Below are positions 21,948-32,165 of a DNA stretch of 64,000 nt, piece after piece. The stretch covers positions 107,706,263-107,770,262 of the forward strand of contig CM054059.1 of assembly GCA_028641055.1 (NCBI GenBank), given 5' to 3'. The notes under the pieces are model-generated. The model saw nothing but the letters and a program-made list of their open reading frames with translations, was not told the DNA's origin and did not search any database. Both the position numbers and the translations under genes were made by a program. Numbering within the stretch: position 1 is the stretch's first letter; the number at the start of each line of letters is the position of its first letter. The stretch comes from Alopecurus myosuroides (Eukaryota > Streptophyta > Magnoliopsida > Poales > Poaceae).

Positions 21948-24115
21948 ATGGCACCCAAGAACAAGGGGAAACAGCCGGCAAAAGCGAGGCCGACTCAATC
22001 CATATCGGCCAACTGGGCAAGGTCCACCGTGACCAAGGCGAAGCTAGATGAGCTGGCCGAGTCCAGCGTCCTCCCTTCCCAGGAGGAGATTCACTGGCGG
22101 GTCCCGGGTGATGAGACCCGGCCCACACCCGGCTCCAACGAGGTAATCTATTTCGTTGAACATGTGATCCGGGGATTTCGTCCCCCGGGTCACTCTTTTT
22201 TCCGCGAGGTTCTTAGCCACTATGGCCTCCGAGTCTTTGACATAGGGCCCAACTCTACGTTAAACATCACCCATTTCATCGTTATTTGTGAATCTTATCT
22301 ATGCATCCCCCCAAACCTCGCTCTTTTCTTGGAATTGTTCCAATGCAAACCGTGCCGCGAAAGCGGTGACGGGGCCCTTCTGGCTTGCGGCGGTGTATCG
22401 ATCCAGAGGCGGAAAAATTCGCCGATGCCGACTCTTAGCCTAAACTCCCACGTTAAACACTGGCAAAAATCCTTCTTCTACTGCCGGGACACCTCCCCAC
22501 CCGGCGAAAAGAGATTGCCGGGTTTCTCGGAGGGCCTCCTAGATCTCTCCGACACTTTCAACGCCTTCGCCTCTGAGTCGGATAGGGAGTCTATCCAACC
22601 CTACTTAGCCAAACTAGCTGTCCTTTCCGCCCAAGGTCTCCTTGGGCTCAATTTAGTTAACACTTGGGTGAACTTCCGGATCCAGCCTAACTCCATCCGG
22701 CCTAAGCTGATGTCCGAGTATTCCATACATGTCACGGATGCGCTCCGCTACTCCTCAAGGAACTATCCGGCTGGTGATACGAACAAGATTATCAAAAGTT
22801 TCTTGACTGAAAAGGCGGAAGTGATCCGGACGATAGCCGGCTTAGAGCCGTACACTCGCGACAATCTGGCTCCCGCGGTAAGATCCAGCACTTACTCTTC
22901 TATTCTTGTGCTTTTACTTGATACAATCACTAACCCTTTCCATCACATCTTTATTTCAGGCAGGCAGCGCCTTCTGGAACATCGAAACTCCCCCCACCTC
23001 CGAAAACCCGGAAGAGGAAGAAGAGCCGGCTGACACCGATGAAGGTATCATGCGGGTTTCAATCATCTTAACTTCTGTTACTTTGTTCTCCCATATTTTC
23101 TCTTTTTCTGACTATGCATTTGTGCCTTTCAGGGATGGAGGATAAGGATGAAAAGGAAGACCCGGAGGAGACCGAGAGTGACGAGGACGAGGCAGAACCG
23201 GAAACTGTGGTTGGGGCCAAGAGGAAACCCCGAGGGGTTGTATTCAAGGTTCCATATTCCTCCATGTCCTCAAAACCGTATTCTTTTGCTAATATGTGTG
23301 AGCTTAATCAACAATTATCCAATTCACCACACTTGAAGGACCCGCCTCCAGCCAAGCGTAGGGTAACCCGGAACTCCCCGGGTGAGGATCCCCTCAACCC
23401 GGGTATCCCCACGTCCCCAGTTCGCCGTGCCGGTACTTCCCAATCTTATCCTTTCGATTCACCTCATAGATATCCTTCTCCCAATCACCCCTTGCGCGGA
23501 AAACTCCGAATCTCACTTTCTCAATCTTTATCAGCCTCGTCCGGGTCTAGCAACGAGCTTCCGCCGGACTTCATGGTGAATACTGGGTAAGCCATATTTC
23601 TTGTTATTCGATACACTGGTACTTTCGATAACCTTTGCTCACTAATACTAACCATTTTTTCTTTTACTTTCCTTAGCGCCCAGGTCACGATCAGTGACCC
23701 GGACGACATGGACATGGATAACCCGGCAACGGAGAAGCCGGTTAATGATATGAACACCACTACTGGCGGTGCTGAGGAGGAAGAAGACCAAGGGAAGGAC
23801 CCACTGACAGACCCGGCCAGACAGGAGGCCGAGTCTCCCAACCCCCCAGATGGACCCGGGGATGATGACGTCGAGGTTGTGGGCGCAAGGATGGGTGATC
23901 CCCATCCTGATACCCAGGCAACCCGGGTCTCCCCCCCGAGGCATGAAAGGACTCCTCCTCCCAGTAACCCGGCCGCCGGCTCTTCTGGTACCAAACCTGA
24001 GGACATGAGCTTTGCCGAGATGCTTGATGCTCTTCATACCTTGAGAGCTAATGAAGAAGGCATTCTGGAGGCGTACCAGGATACGGGACATCCTGCCATG
24101 GCGCAGATTGAATAA
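21948..24115 (+). CDS. Intact four-exon Transposase_28-type antisense gene of T2 copy 2
   Basis: Coding exons are 21948-22877, 22960-23044, 23133-23586 and 23677-24115. Every intron has a GT start and AG end, and phases 0, 1 and 2 fit exactly, giving one uninterrupted frame of 635 codons. Residues about 60-310 correspond to the plant 'putative gypsy-type transposon' domain (Transposase_28), including GFRPPGHSFFREVLSHYGLR and the Cys-Gly-Gly turn. Exons 2-4 encode strongly acidic, Pro/Ser-rich sequence with a short basic patch (VGAKRKPRGVVFKVPYS). The C terminus holds a helical SFAEMLDALHTLRANEEGIL segment. No catalytic motif is visible, so the 'transposase' label should not be read as an activity. 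The gene lies antisense to its element, has its own TATA box and 5'UTR intron, and seems free of damage. The element is cut at the stop codon, so the 3'UTR may be borrowed from X. Confidence 0.8.
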
Positions 24116-24950
24116 TATGGTCCCACAGACATGAGGGAGGCTATCAAAAGTATTACGCTTCACGTAGAAGCAATACTGGAAAAAATCTAGCCTAGGTTCT
24201 ATTCCTAGATAGCCTTCGAACAAAGCCTGAAAGTCGACTATGTACAAAATGGAGTTTGGGGAAGATTGTGGGGTTGAACCCCGTAGTGCTAGAAAACCTG
24301 AATGAAAAAGGCAGAAGGCGGGAATACCATACCTCGTAAAATGTGGGAAGCTAGGATTACTCTTTCCACATCTTTTAGCTGGGGCTCTGCGTCCTCGCTC
24401 TACAACCGCCATTTGTCTTTGAGGATGAACCCATCCTTCTCCAGGCTTTTCAGAAGAGCCGGCACGGTGTTGCAGTGGCTCCGATTGCCGGCTTCGCCCC
24501 CTTCGTCTTCCTCGCCTCCACCGGTGGTGTCGCCCTCTACGTCTTCACTGGTGCAAAGAACAGTTTCCCCGTCTTCCGATTTGGGGACGGGAGGAGGCAA
24601 AGTGGTTGAGGGTAGAGGAGGCGCAAATCCGGTGGCAGAACCAGGGTTTCTGCCTACCGAAGTGCCCGTGGGGATCTCCGACGTTTCCGTGGGGGCGCTC
24701 GGGGGAGCCACCAAAGTAGAATAAAAAGAGGCCTCCGCTGTTGTCGCTGTGGCGGAGGCGTGCGTGAGAAGAGCCGCGGGGTCCGTGATAGGCTCCATGA
24801 ACGGCGGTTCGACTGTGACCTCGGGGGGCCCGAGCATGGTCTCCGACGTCCATTTGGTGGAAGCGCAACGGCAACTTAGAGCACGAACCGCGGATGGTGA
24901 GAACGCCGGCGAGAAGATTATTTCGCTCTCTCGGAAGTGGAAGTGCACAT
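24116..24950 (-). pseudogene. Antisense gene of element X, 5' exon with first half of Transposase_28-like domain
   Basis: Minus-strand frame. An N-terminal Pro/Thr/Ala-rich segment with an acidic GGGEEDEGGEAG patch leads into LEKDGFILKDKW, where a stop (near 24400) falls. The domain then continues in another frame (FHSGFLALRG..., LFEGYLGIEPRLDFFQYCF) up to the junction with T2 copy 2 near 24116. The domain resumes at 20392. It aligns by pattern with residues about 75-140 of the copy-2 protein but is clearly a different family member. The start codon is uncertain. The first ATG in the long frame is near 24840. Confidence 0.65.
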
Positions 24951-25020
24951 GAGTTCTAGAGTGTGGTCTCGAGTGAATCGTTGCGAGGGGAAGGAAAATG
25001 AAACAGAGGAAACGAGGAAG

Positions 25021-25028
25021 TATTTATA
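25021..25028 (-). promoter_or_regulatory. TATA box of the antisense gene of element X
   Basis: Minus-strand TATAAATA (within GATATAAATACTTCC) lies 70-80 bp before the long antisense frame. It is the third occurrence of the same octamer ahead of an antisense gene in this window. Confidence 0.6.
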
Positions 25029-25402
25029 TCCCTTTTCCGTTGAGATTGGCCAAACGGCTAATTTAGCCGTTGGATGCCCGACGCGTATTTCGCAGTAAAA
25101 TCTGGGATATCGTGAGCCAGAGCAATGATGGTTATCTTCTCGTTTCTCGCGCCAAATCTGGCAGAGATTCGTTTCCAGTCTTTGACTGAAGATGAGCGGT
25201 TGTGACGTGAGCATGATTTTAGCGCTTACATTACAGGTTCCTTCTAAGTGAAGATTCATGAAAGAAATGCCGAATTCCAGAAAGTCTGGTTTGGCATAAA
25301 AATTATGTCAAGAAGATTCAAGACTAGAGGCCAAACTTTTTCGAAACCATTAAACCTAGGAAAAGATGACGAATGGAAGTATTAAATATCCTTGGGGGCT
25401 AC

Positions 25403-25925
25403 TGTCAGATATATGCCAAATGGGGGTATATCTGGCATGGGCCAAAGGCCGGATTACCAGGGTGGCCCGCGGGTAATGGAACAAAATCCATTGGGCGGCC
25501 CAGTAAGCTGACGCGCAGGAAGCTGGATTCTAGAAGAACCCGGATCACGGGCCAATACGTGCTCCGGCTTGGAGAAGAAGTCGGATGCCTTACTTTCAAA
25601 GAATAGGAATACTTTCCATAGTCCTCTAAGTTTCCTTCCTGTAAGCCCTAGTCCGGCTATCTATATAAGATCATATAAGCTAGAAGCTTGATTTCCGAGA
25701 GCTCATCCTCGACGAGATAGACAAACCCTACTCACGTTGTACTTTGTATACTTTAGGCTTCAGCCCTGATTTAGTGAGATTGCAGGAGGGAACGCTGCTT
25801 TAGTTGCGACGTACCGAACCTGGGTAAATCGTGTCCTTGTTTCCACTCTCCCACATTTCCACCCACGACTCTATCAGCAGGCTTATGGCTCCCCTTGCCA
25901 TGAACCTAACTAAGAACACTCGACA
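25403..25925 (+). repeat. 3' LTR of Tat element X
   Basis: TGTCAGATATATGCCAAATG... to ...CACTCGACA, 523 bp, directly after CTTGGGGGCTAC. TATA-like CTATATAAGATC lies near 25660. It is related to the inverse LTR of Y at 13454-14011. Immediately after it, copia RNase H coding sequence begins on the other strand. Confidence 0.8.
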
Positions 25926-26387
25926 CTCAAATACAGGAATCTTGAATCATCTAGAGGCTTCATGAATATGTCCGCGACATTATCCTTGGTTGGGACATAT
26001 GCTAGATCGATATCACATCTTTCCACATGACCCCGAATGGAATGATGAAGAATATCAATATGCTTCGTCCTTGTCTGTTGCACGGGTTTATAGGCAATCT
26101 TGATGGAACTCTCATTGTCACATAAAAGTGGCACCTTCTCCAAGTGAACATCATACTCTTTGAGGGTTTTCCTCATCCATAGCAATTGGGTGCAAGCAGT
26201 AGAGGCCGCCACATACTCGTCTTCGGAGGTGGAGCGAGATATACAATTTTGCTTCTTAAAAGATCACCTCACTAAGGACCTACCAAGGAATTGGCAAGCC
26301 CCAGCAGTTGATTTCCTATCATCTTGAACACCAACACAATCCGAGTCCGTGTACCCCTTGAGAGAAAATTGTGCTCCCTTTGGGTAC
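25926..26387 (-). pseudogene. Copia RNase H segment of the outer element
   Basis: Minus-strand frames carry the classic copia RNase H pattern: GYTDSDCVGVQDDRKSTAGACQFLG, then YVAASTACTQLLWMRK, CDNESSIKIAYKPV and the C-terminal DIDLAYVPTKDNVADIFMKPL. A stop near 26265 splits it. Its upstream end continues exactly at 33789 after the insertion of 26388-33783. Its C terminus is cut by the X LTR. Confidence 0.88.
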
Positions 26388-28017
26388 TCATGAGGTTTGA
26401 TGCTCGTTCGTTGGGAGACCCCAAGTGCAAGGTGTGTACAGTGCAGCAACAAGTTTTCCCTCAGAAAGAAACGAAGGTTGAATCGACCAGTAGGAGAAAG
26501 AAATCACTTCCAAAGGTTGATGCAGCTGATGTTGGCAGGGCGCACTACCGGTTCAGAAGCAACCTGGAACCTACACAACACAATCAAATCAGATTTTCCC
26601 AAACGAAGCAGTGACGTTGTCAATCCCACCGGTTTTGCTGAAAACAAAGAGGTTAAACGTATGGTGCAGAAAACAGTACTTGTTTGCAGTAGATGAAAAG
26701 AGAACAATGATGGCAGTAGGAAAACGGTAGTAACAGTATGAAAATAGTGATTGCAGTGGTTGTATTATCATTATAAAGGAAATGGACCAGGGTCCATAGT
26801 TCACTAGTGGTGTCTCTCCGAAACAGATATATAGCATGTTGGGTAAACAAATTACAGCTGGACAATTGAAAGATATAAAGGTTGCACCGTAGTGCATATG
26901 CATGACATGATGATTACTATGTGATTCATGCAGGCATTATAATATACATAGACCGTTATCCAACTGCATCTACGACTAATAATCCACCCTCAGAATGTCA
27001 TCCGAGCAAACCTTTGGTATTAAGTTGCAAGCAACAGATAATCGCATTAAGCAAAGTGTGTAATGTAAACAGTGTAAACATCGTTGTTTTGTCCCTAATG
27101 GCAACAACACATCCCCCACCCGTTACGTTTCTGTCACTCGAGCATGAGTAAAAGGGAGGCATGAACCCACTATCGAGCATAAATACTCCCTGTTGGAGTT
27201 ACAAGCATCTACTTGGCCAGAGCATCTACTTGAAACGGGAGCATGCAAGATCATACATAACATACACATTAAAATAACATGATAGATTGATAATCATTGG
27301 ACATAGCATTCAATATTCATTGGATCCCAGCAAACACAACATGTAGCATTACAATAAGATGATCTTGATCATGTTAGGCAGCTCACAAGATCTAAACATG
27401 AGGCATAAAGAGGAGAGAACAACCATCTAGCTACTCCTATGGACCCGTAGTCAAAGGATGAACTACACACGCATCATTCCGGAGGTGGGCATGGTGGTGT
27501 AGAGCCCTACGGTGATGATTCTCCCTCCCGGCAGGGTGCCGGGGAGAGCTCGAGAACCCTCCTGAACTATGGTTGACAACGACGGCGGTTGCAGATGTTT
27601 TTGGTGGAAAAGGCTTGGGTATCTAGGGTTAACTCATTAAGAGGTATAAATAGGCAGAAAGGCAATGTCGGTGGGCGGCCAGGGGGCCCACACCACCCCT
27701 GGCGTGGCCAGAGGGGGGCGCGCTGCCCAATGGTGTGGGGACCATGTGGCCCCCCTCCAGGTCCCCTCCGGACTCCGAGTGCGCGACATATTTCTAAGAC
27801 TTTTGGTTTTCGAATCGTCCAATTCCGAGAATATTTTCAGAACAAATTTTTTGAAATAAAATACAGTAGAAAACAGGAACTGGCTCTATGGCATCTTGTC
27901 AATAGGTTAGTCCCAGAAAATCGATAAAAATGGCATAAAGTGCATGGGAAACATGTAGCATATAGTATGAAAACAACATAGAACATCGGAAATTATGGAT
28001 ACGTTTATGACATATCA
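26388..28017 (-). repeat. 3' LTR of the non-autonomous Athila-type element
   Basis: Minus strand, TGATATGTCATAAACGTATCC at 28017 to ...CCTCATGA at 26388, 1,630 bp, with the terminal CA altered. Aligns throughout with 32166-33783 and with the partial LTR at 43451-48535. Frames here (for example 26589-26903 and 27589-27927) are not genes. Confidence 0.85.
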
Positions 28018-31000
28018 ACATCCCCAAGCTTTGTTCCTACTCGTCCTCGAGTAGGTAAATGATAAAAACAAATAATTTCCGAGGTGACATGCTACCAACA
28101 TAAACTTGATCATCTAAATTGTAAAAGCATATGTAAGATGAGATCATAGTACTTTAAACACAGGCATGATAGATATAATTTTAACAATGAAACTTAGCAA
28201 TCACTTTGCATCATGAAAAGTAACACAAATAAAAGATCATGAATAATAATGCTCTTGAAAGTTATACGTTTGTTTCGAGCATAAAGAAAATATATCAAAG
28301 TGATATTTTGCTTGTCCTTAAGAGTGGGGCAAAATAGAAATGTCAGGACACCTTCAAAGTTCAAGTGGATGACTAGAACAAATAATTTGAGAGCAAGTAA
28401 TAACACATAATGGATCAATCAATAATAATCTTTGGGACTAATGCACATTAAACTTAGTATGGCAACTGCGCTCTCTCAAGTGTGCATAAAGTTAGAAGAT
28501 GGAGACTCAACATAAAAGTAAAAGAAAGCCCCTTCGCAGAGGGAAGCAGGGATCAACTCATGTGGTAGAGATTTTTATTTTATTAAACAGAGGTATTGAA
28601 AACATATTTTTAGAGAGGTGTATGTTTATGTCAACGAATGGTAAACAGACAAATACCAGTACGTCACAAGCCAACTAGACCTTACAAGAGCGGCTCCCAT
28701 TGAAGGGAACTACTGGTGTAGTATATCATCCCTCTTCTCTTTTGTTTACACAATTATGCTTTAACTGATAAATCAGGGGTAAAAATAGTGAAGAGAATTT
28801 TATAGCAACCAATTTTTGGGCTGGGCACCCCGTTGCCAGCTCTTCTATCATTTTGGATAAGCGGATGTGTCACTAGTCTAGGTGTGTAAATTCCAATAAA
28901 CAAGTGAGATAAAGATTCTCTATTCACGTCCTCGTGAGCTAAAACAGGGGAAAAACAGGAATATTTTTGAAAGTTTTAAAGGTACCACATTAGAAATTTA
29001 TTTGGAGTGGCGGTTAAATACCACATGTAGGTAGGTATGGTGGACACATTTGGAAAATTTTGGTTTTTGGTAGTTGGATGCACGAGCAGAGATCTTGCTC
29101 AGTACTGGTGGAGGCTAGCAAAAGACTAGGAGCGACAAATCAAGAGAGAAATAATGGCTATAATCATACATAGCGATAAAAACATTATTAATCAAAGCAT
29201 AAATGTTATTACAAGTCAAAAACTAAATAATCATAGAGGCTATAAGTGACTGGTTTGCAGTCATAAACATGGTGTAAGCATGCGCCAAGTCAACTAAATA
29301 AAGCATTCGAAGGAGAACACCTCAAATTCATACTTCAATATGATAAAAACAACTCATGATTCTTTCAATGGCACATTAAGCACTCTGATCTATTTGAGAC
29401 AAGTCATGCTAAAATAACAACTACTAAGCATGGAATTAAAATAACATCTAGCATGACATGAAAAAGTCTATCCACAGTCTATACGAGCTTCTTTTTGCAT
29501 CGTTATAAGCACGAAAATTGTACTACTACTTTCCAACACCAATCATTTTATACTAAACAAAAACTCTCCAAGAGATATAGCAATGAAACAAGAGAGTACT
29601 AATACTGCTCTACTAGAACTAACATCTCTTAATAAGAGATGCATGCAAAACATGAGCTAAAAGGATTTGCAACAGCTAGAAGAAAAACTAAGAATACGAG
29701 CATGGAAGAAAACGTGTATTCATATGAAAAAGCGGAGCGTGTATCTCTCCCAAAAAAAGAATGCTGGGTTCCAACTATATTTATTTCAGAAAAAAAACAA
29801 AAAAAAAACAAAACAAAAAAACAAACAGACGCTCCAAGTAAAATGCATATGATGTGACCGAATAAAAATATGGTTTCACTAGAAGTGACCTCATAAATTG
29901 TTGATGAAGAAGGGGATGCCTTGGGCATCCCCAAGCTTAGACGCTTGATTCTTCTTAGAATTTGCTAGGATGAACCACGTTGTCATCCCCAAGCTTTGGA
30001 TTTTCACTCTTCTTGATCACATTATATCACCCTCTTCTCTTGACCCTTGAAAACTTCTTTCACACCAAACTCAATGTAATTCACATAGAGGGTTAGTGCA
30101 CAATAAAAATTTCACATGTTCTGCATGGACACAAGTGTTATTAATACTTTGAAATATTAGCTACATCTACTGATGTTTCGTGGAGAAAACAAATTCACTC
30201 AACATAGTAAAAGAGAGAATGAGAGTAAAAAAAGGCAAAATCTGTCAAAACCAGAACAGTCTGTAAAGGCGAATTTTTTAGGGGCACTTACGTTGCTAAA
30301 ATCAAAAAAATTAAAGCTATAAGAAGTTTTATAACTATCTTAGGAATAAGCACAAAAATTGGCAAGTCATTTTGATCTTTCTGTGATTTATGCGATTTTA
30401 TACTATGGATAGCAGAAATCTGTTTCCTACGCAGAAATCCAAATCTAAACTCAACTTTCACTAGAGACTTTACTTGGAACAACAAATACGAGAAAATAAA
30501 GATACAAAGTAGTTGCTACAGAAGTATACACCACATTGACTCAAAGAAAACAGAGAAAAACAAAGCAAAAATAAAAACATGTGTTATCTCCCAAGAAGTA
30601 CTTTTCTTTAACGCCTTTTAGCTAGGCCGAGAAAGCAAGAAGATGGTAACATAAGAACTATGAATTCAGCAAAAGAGAGCATCAAGAAGCAAGTATAAAA
30701 CAAATTTAAGTCTAACCCACTTCCTATGCATAGGAATCTTGTAAATAAATAAATTAAAGAACCTCAAACTAGAAATCATGGGAAGGTAGAACAAGAGCAA
30801 TTTAAAAACTTTCAACAAAAAGAGAGGTGTTTTAGTAACATCAAAATTCCTACAACCATATTTTCCTCTCTCATAATAATTTTTAGTAGCATCATGAACA
30901 AACTCAACAAATAATTATCACATAAAGCATGTTTGTCATGTTCTAAAAGCACACAATTCATATCAAGCTCCAAAACAGTGGGATCAAAATTTAAAATCAA

Positions 31001-31072
31001 CTCCTCTTTTTTTTCCACTTTTAGCAATAGCAAAACAAGATGATTGGTTACTCTTAAAAGGTATGGGACACA
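28018..31072 (-). other. Noncoding internal region of the non-autonomous element
   Basis: Three kilobases of A/T-rich sequence. I see no frame of convincing length or composition on either strand and no domain. GCTGGGCACCCCGTTGCCAGC near 28821 and the G-rich end next to the 3' LTR are consistent with the 3' untranslated part of an Athila-type element. A poly-A/C stretch lies at 29785-29830. Confidence 0.6.
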
Positions 31073-32038
31073 TTATAGCATCCTATTCTTGGTAGCATTA
31101 TAATTTACATCATCAAGTAACATAGGACCATCATCTAGAGCATTATCATATAAATTTTCTAAACAAACTTCCTCATTATCATGCATATCAATAGTTGGAA
31201 TAAATAGAGGATTATCATATGATTTATCAAAGTAGCATGGATTATCATAAATAACAGTAGCAATATCATTCTCACAAGTTTCATTCATAGTAGTATCAAG
31301 GTCTCAAGTATAGCAAGTATCAATTTCATCAAAAAGGGATATTTCAAAAGTATCAACAGGATCATCACAATTATCAATATAACATGCATCCTCCTTTTTT
31401 AAGCATGGAGCGAAGTCAAATAAGGTATGATTCAAAGAGTTACTCTCTTTGGGAGGTATACATGGGTAGCTACTCCATTCTTCCTCCTCTTGATCATCAC
31501 TCTCCTCCTCTTTTTCATCCAATGAGCTTCCATCAGCAATTTCTTCTTCCAAAGGTTCCTGCAAGGCATTAGTCTCTCCCTTTGGGGGAGAGCATCTATT
31601 AAGATATTTAATTACGTAGTAATTACAGTCCTTGTAATTATCAAAGCAATATTCAAGTATAGCATAAATCTCGTATTTATAAGGCGCATCATCAATACTT
31701 TCAAGCAAATAGGCAATTTCGAATGCACCTTTCCAAGCAATAAATTCCTCAATTTGTTCCACATCATAAAAGTCATAATTTCCCTTAACATAAGAAGATA
31801 TGGTAACATTATCATTATACTCACATTCAAAAGGGAGGTTTTTATACCTCCCAACAACAATATTTATCAAAGCAATAAGTAACATTATAAGTAGAGCACA
31901 AGTTTTTAGCATAGTTATGCAATTTATTAATTTGCTCCCATAAGTGTATCCTTTTTTGTCACAAGAGGTGTTACTTATAATATTTTTTTTGTTCATCTTT
32001 GAACCCACCTTGCCAATAAAATCTAGTTTAAAAGACAT
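31073..32038 (-). pseudogene. Acidic, possibly membrane-anchored ORF of the non-autonomous element
   Basis: From ATG 32038 a minus-strand frame runs 244 codons to a TGA (31306-31304), then continues in the same frame to 31073, so one stop interrupts a frame of about 320 codons. Residues about 43-62 are a strongly hydrophobic stretch (CALLIMLLIALINIVV) that could span a membrane. The rest is rich in Asp, Glu, Asn and Tyr, with a run of Glu around residues 160-185 and several scattered Cys. It lies just inside the primer site, where gag would be, but shows no gag motif. I do not recognise it and give no function. Confidence 0.6.
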
Positions 32039-32140
32039 CAAACATTGATAGCAAGCATGATAAAGCAAGTAAAAAAGCAAAACAATAACAAAGTAAAAAT
32101 AATTGGAGGTGAGAGACTCCCCTTACAGAAATCCTCTTTC

Positions 32141-32158
32141 TCCCTGGCAACGGCGCCA
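32141..32158 (-). other. Primer-binding site of the non-autonomous element
   Basis: Minus-strand TGGCGCCGTTGCCAGGGA lies 7 bp after the 5' LTR, and its core is identical to the site at 10426-10444. Confidence 0.87.
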
Positions 32159-32165
32159 GAAAACT

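Larger units (their letters stand above)
20393..24115 (-). mobile_element. T2 copy 2: 3' LTR and antisense-gene part of a Tat element
   Basis: This segment is homologous to 1-3394 in inverted orientation. Its LTR polarity is minus (20857 to 20393) and its antisense gene is on plus. It is embedded in the antisense gene of X. It carries no pol and no second LTR: it ends right after the gene's stop codon, where X coding sequence resumes on the minus strand. Comparison with the copy-2 protein suggests X is missing roughly 38 codons across the junction. This looks like insertion followed by deletion. No target duplication is evident. Confidence 0.75.
14012..25925 (+). mobile_element. Tat-lineage Ty3/gypsy element X (pol to 3' LTR)
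   Basis: Plus-strand order: truncated pol (RT, RNase H, second RNase H, integrase), a noncoding spacer, an antisense gene on the minus strand (split by T2 copy 2), a CTTGGGGGCTAC polypurine tract and the 3' LTR. The extra archaeal-type RNase H after the usual one and the antisense gene before the 3' LTR are the defining features of the Tat/Ogre group. The 5' side is removed by element Y. The 3' LTR ends at 25925 inside the RNase H of a minus-strand copia, which was the insertion target. Confidence 0.85.

Noticed and set aside
23648..24412. 254-codon minus-strand frame as a single gene
   Set aside because: It is a chance fusion. 24412-24117 is the antisense gene of X, and the rest is the reverse strand of T2 copy 2 exon 4.
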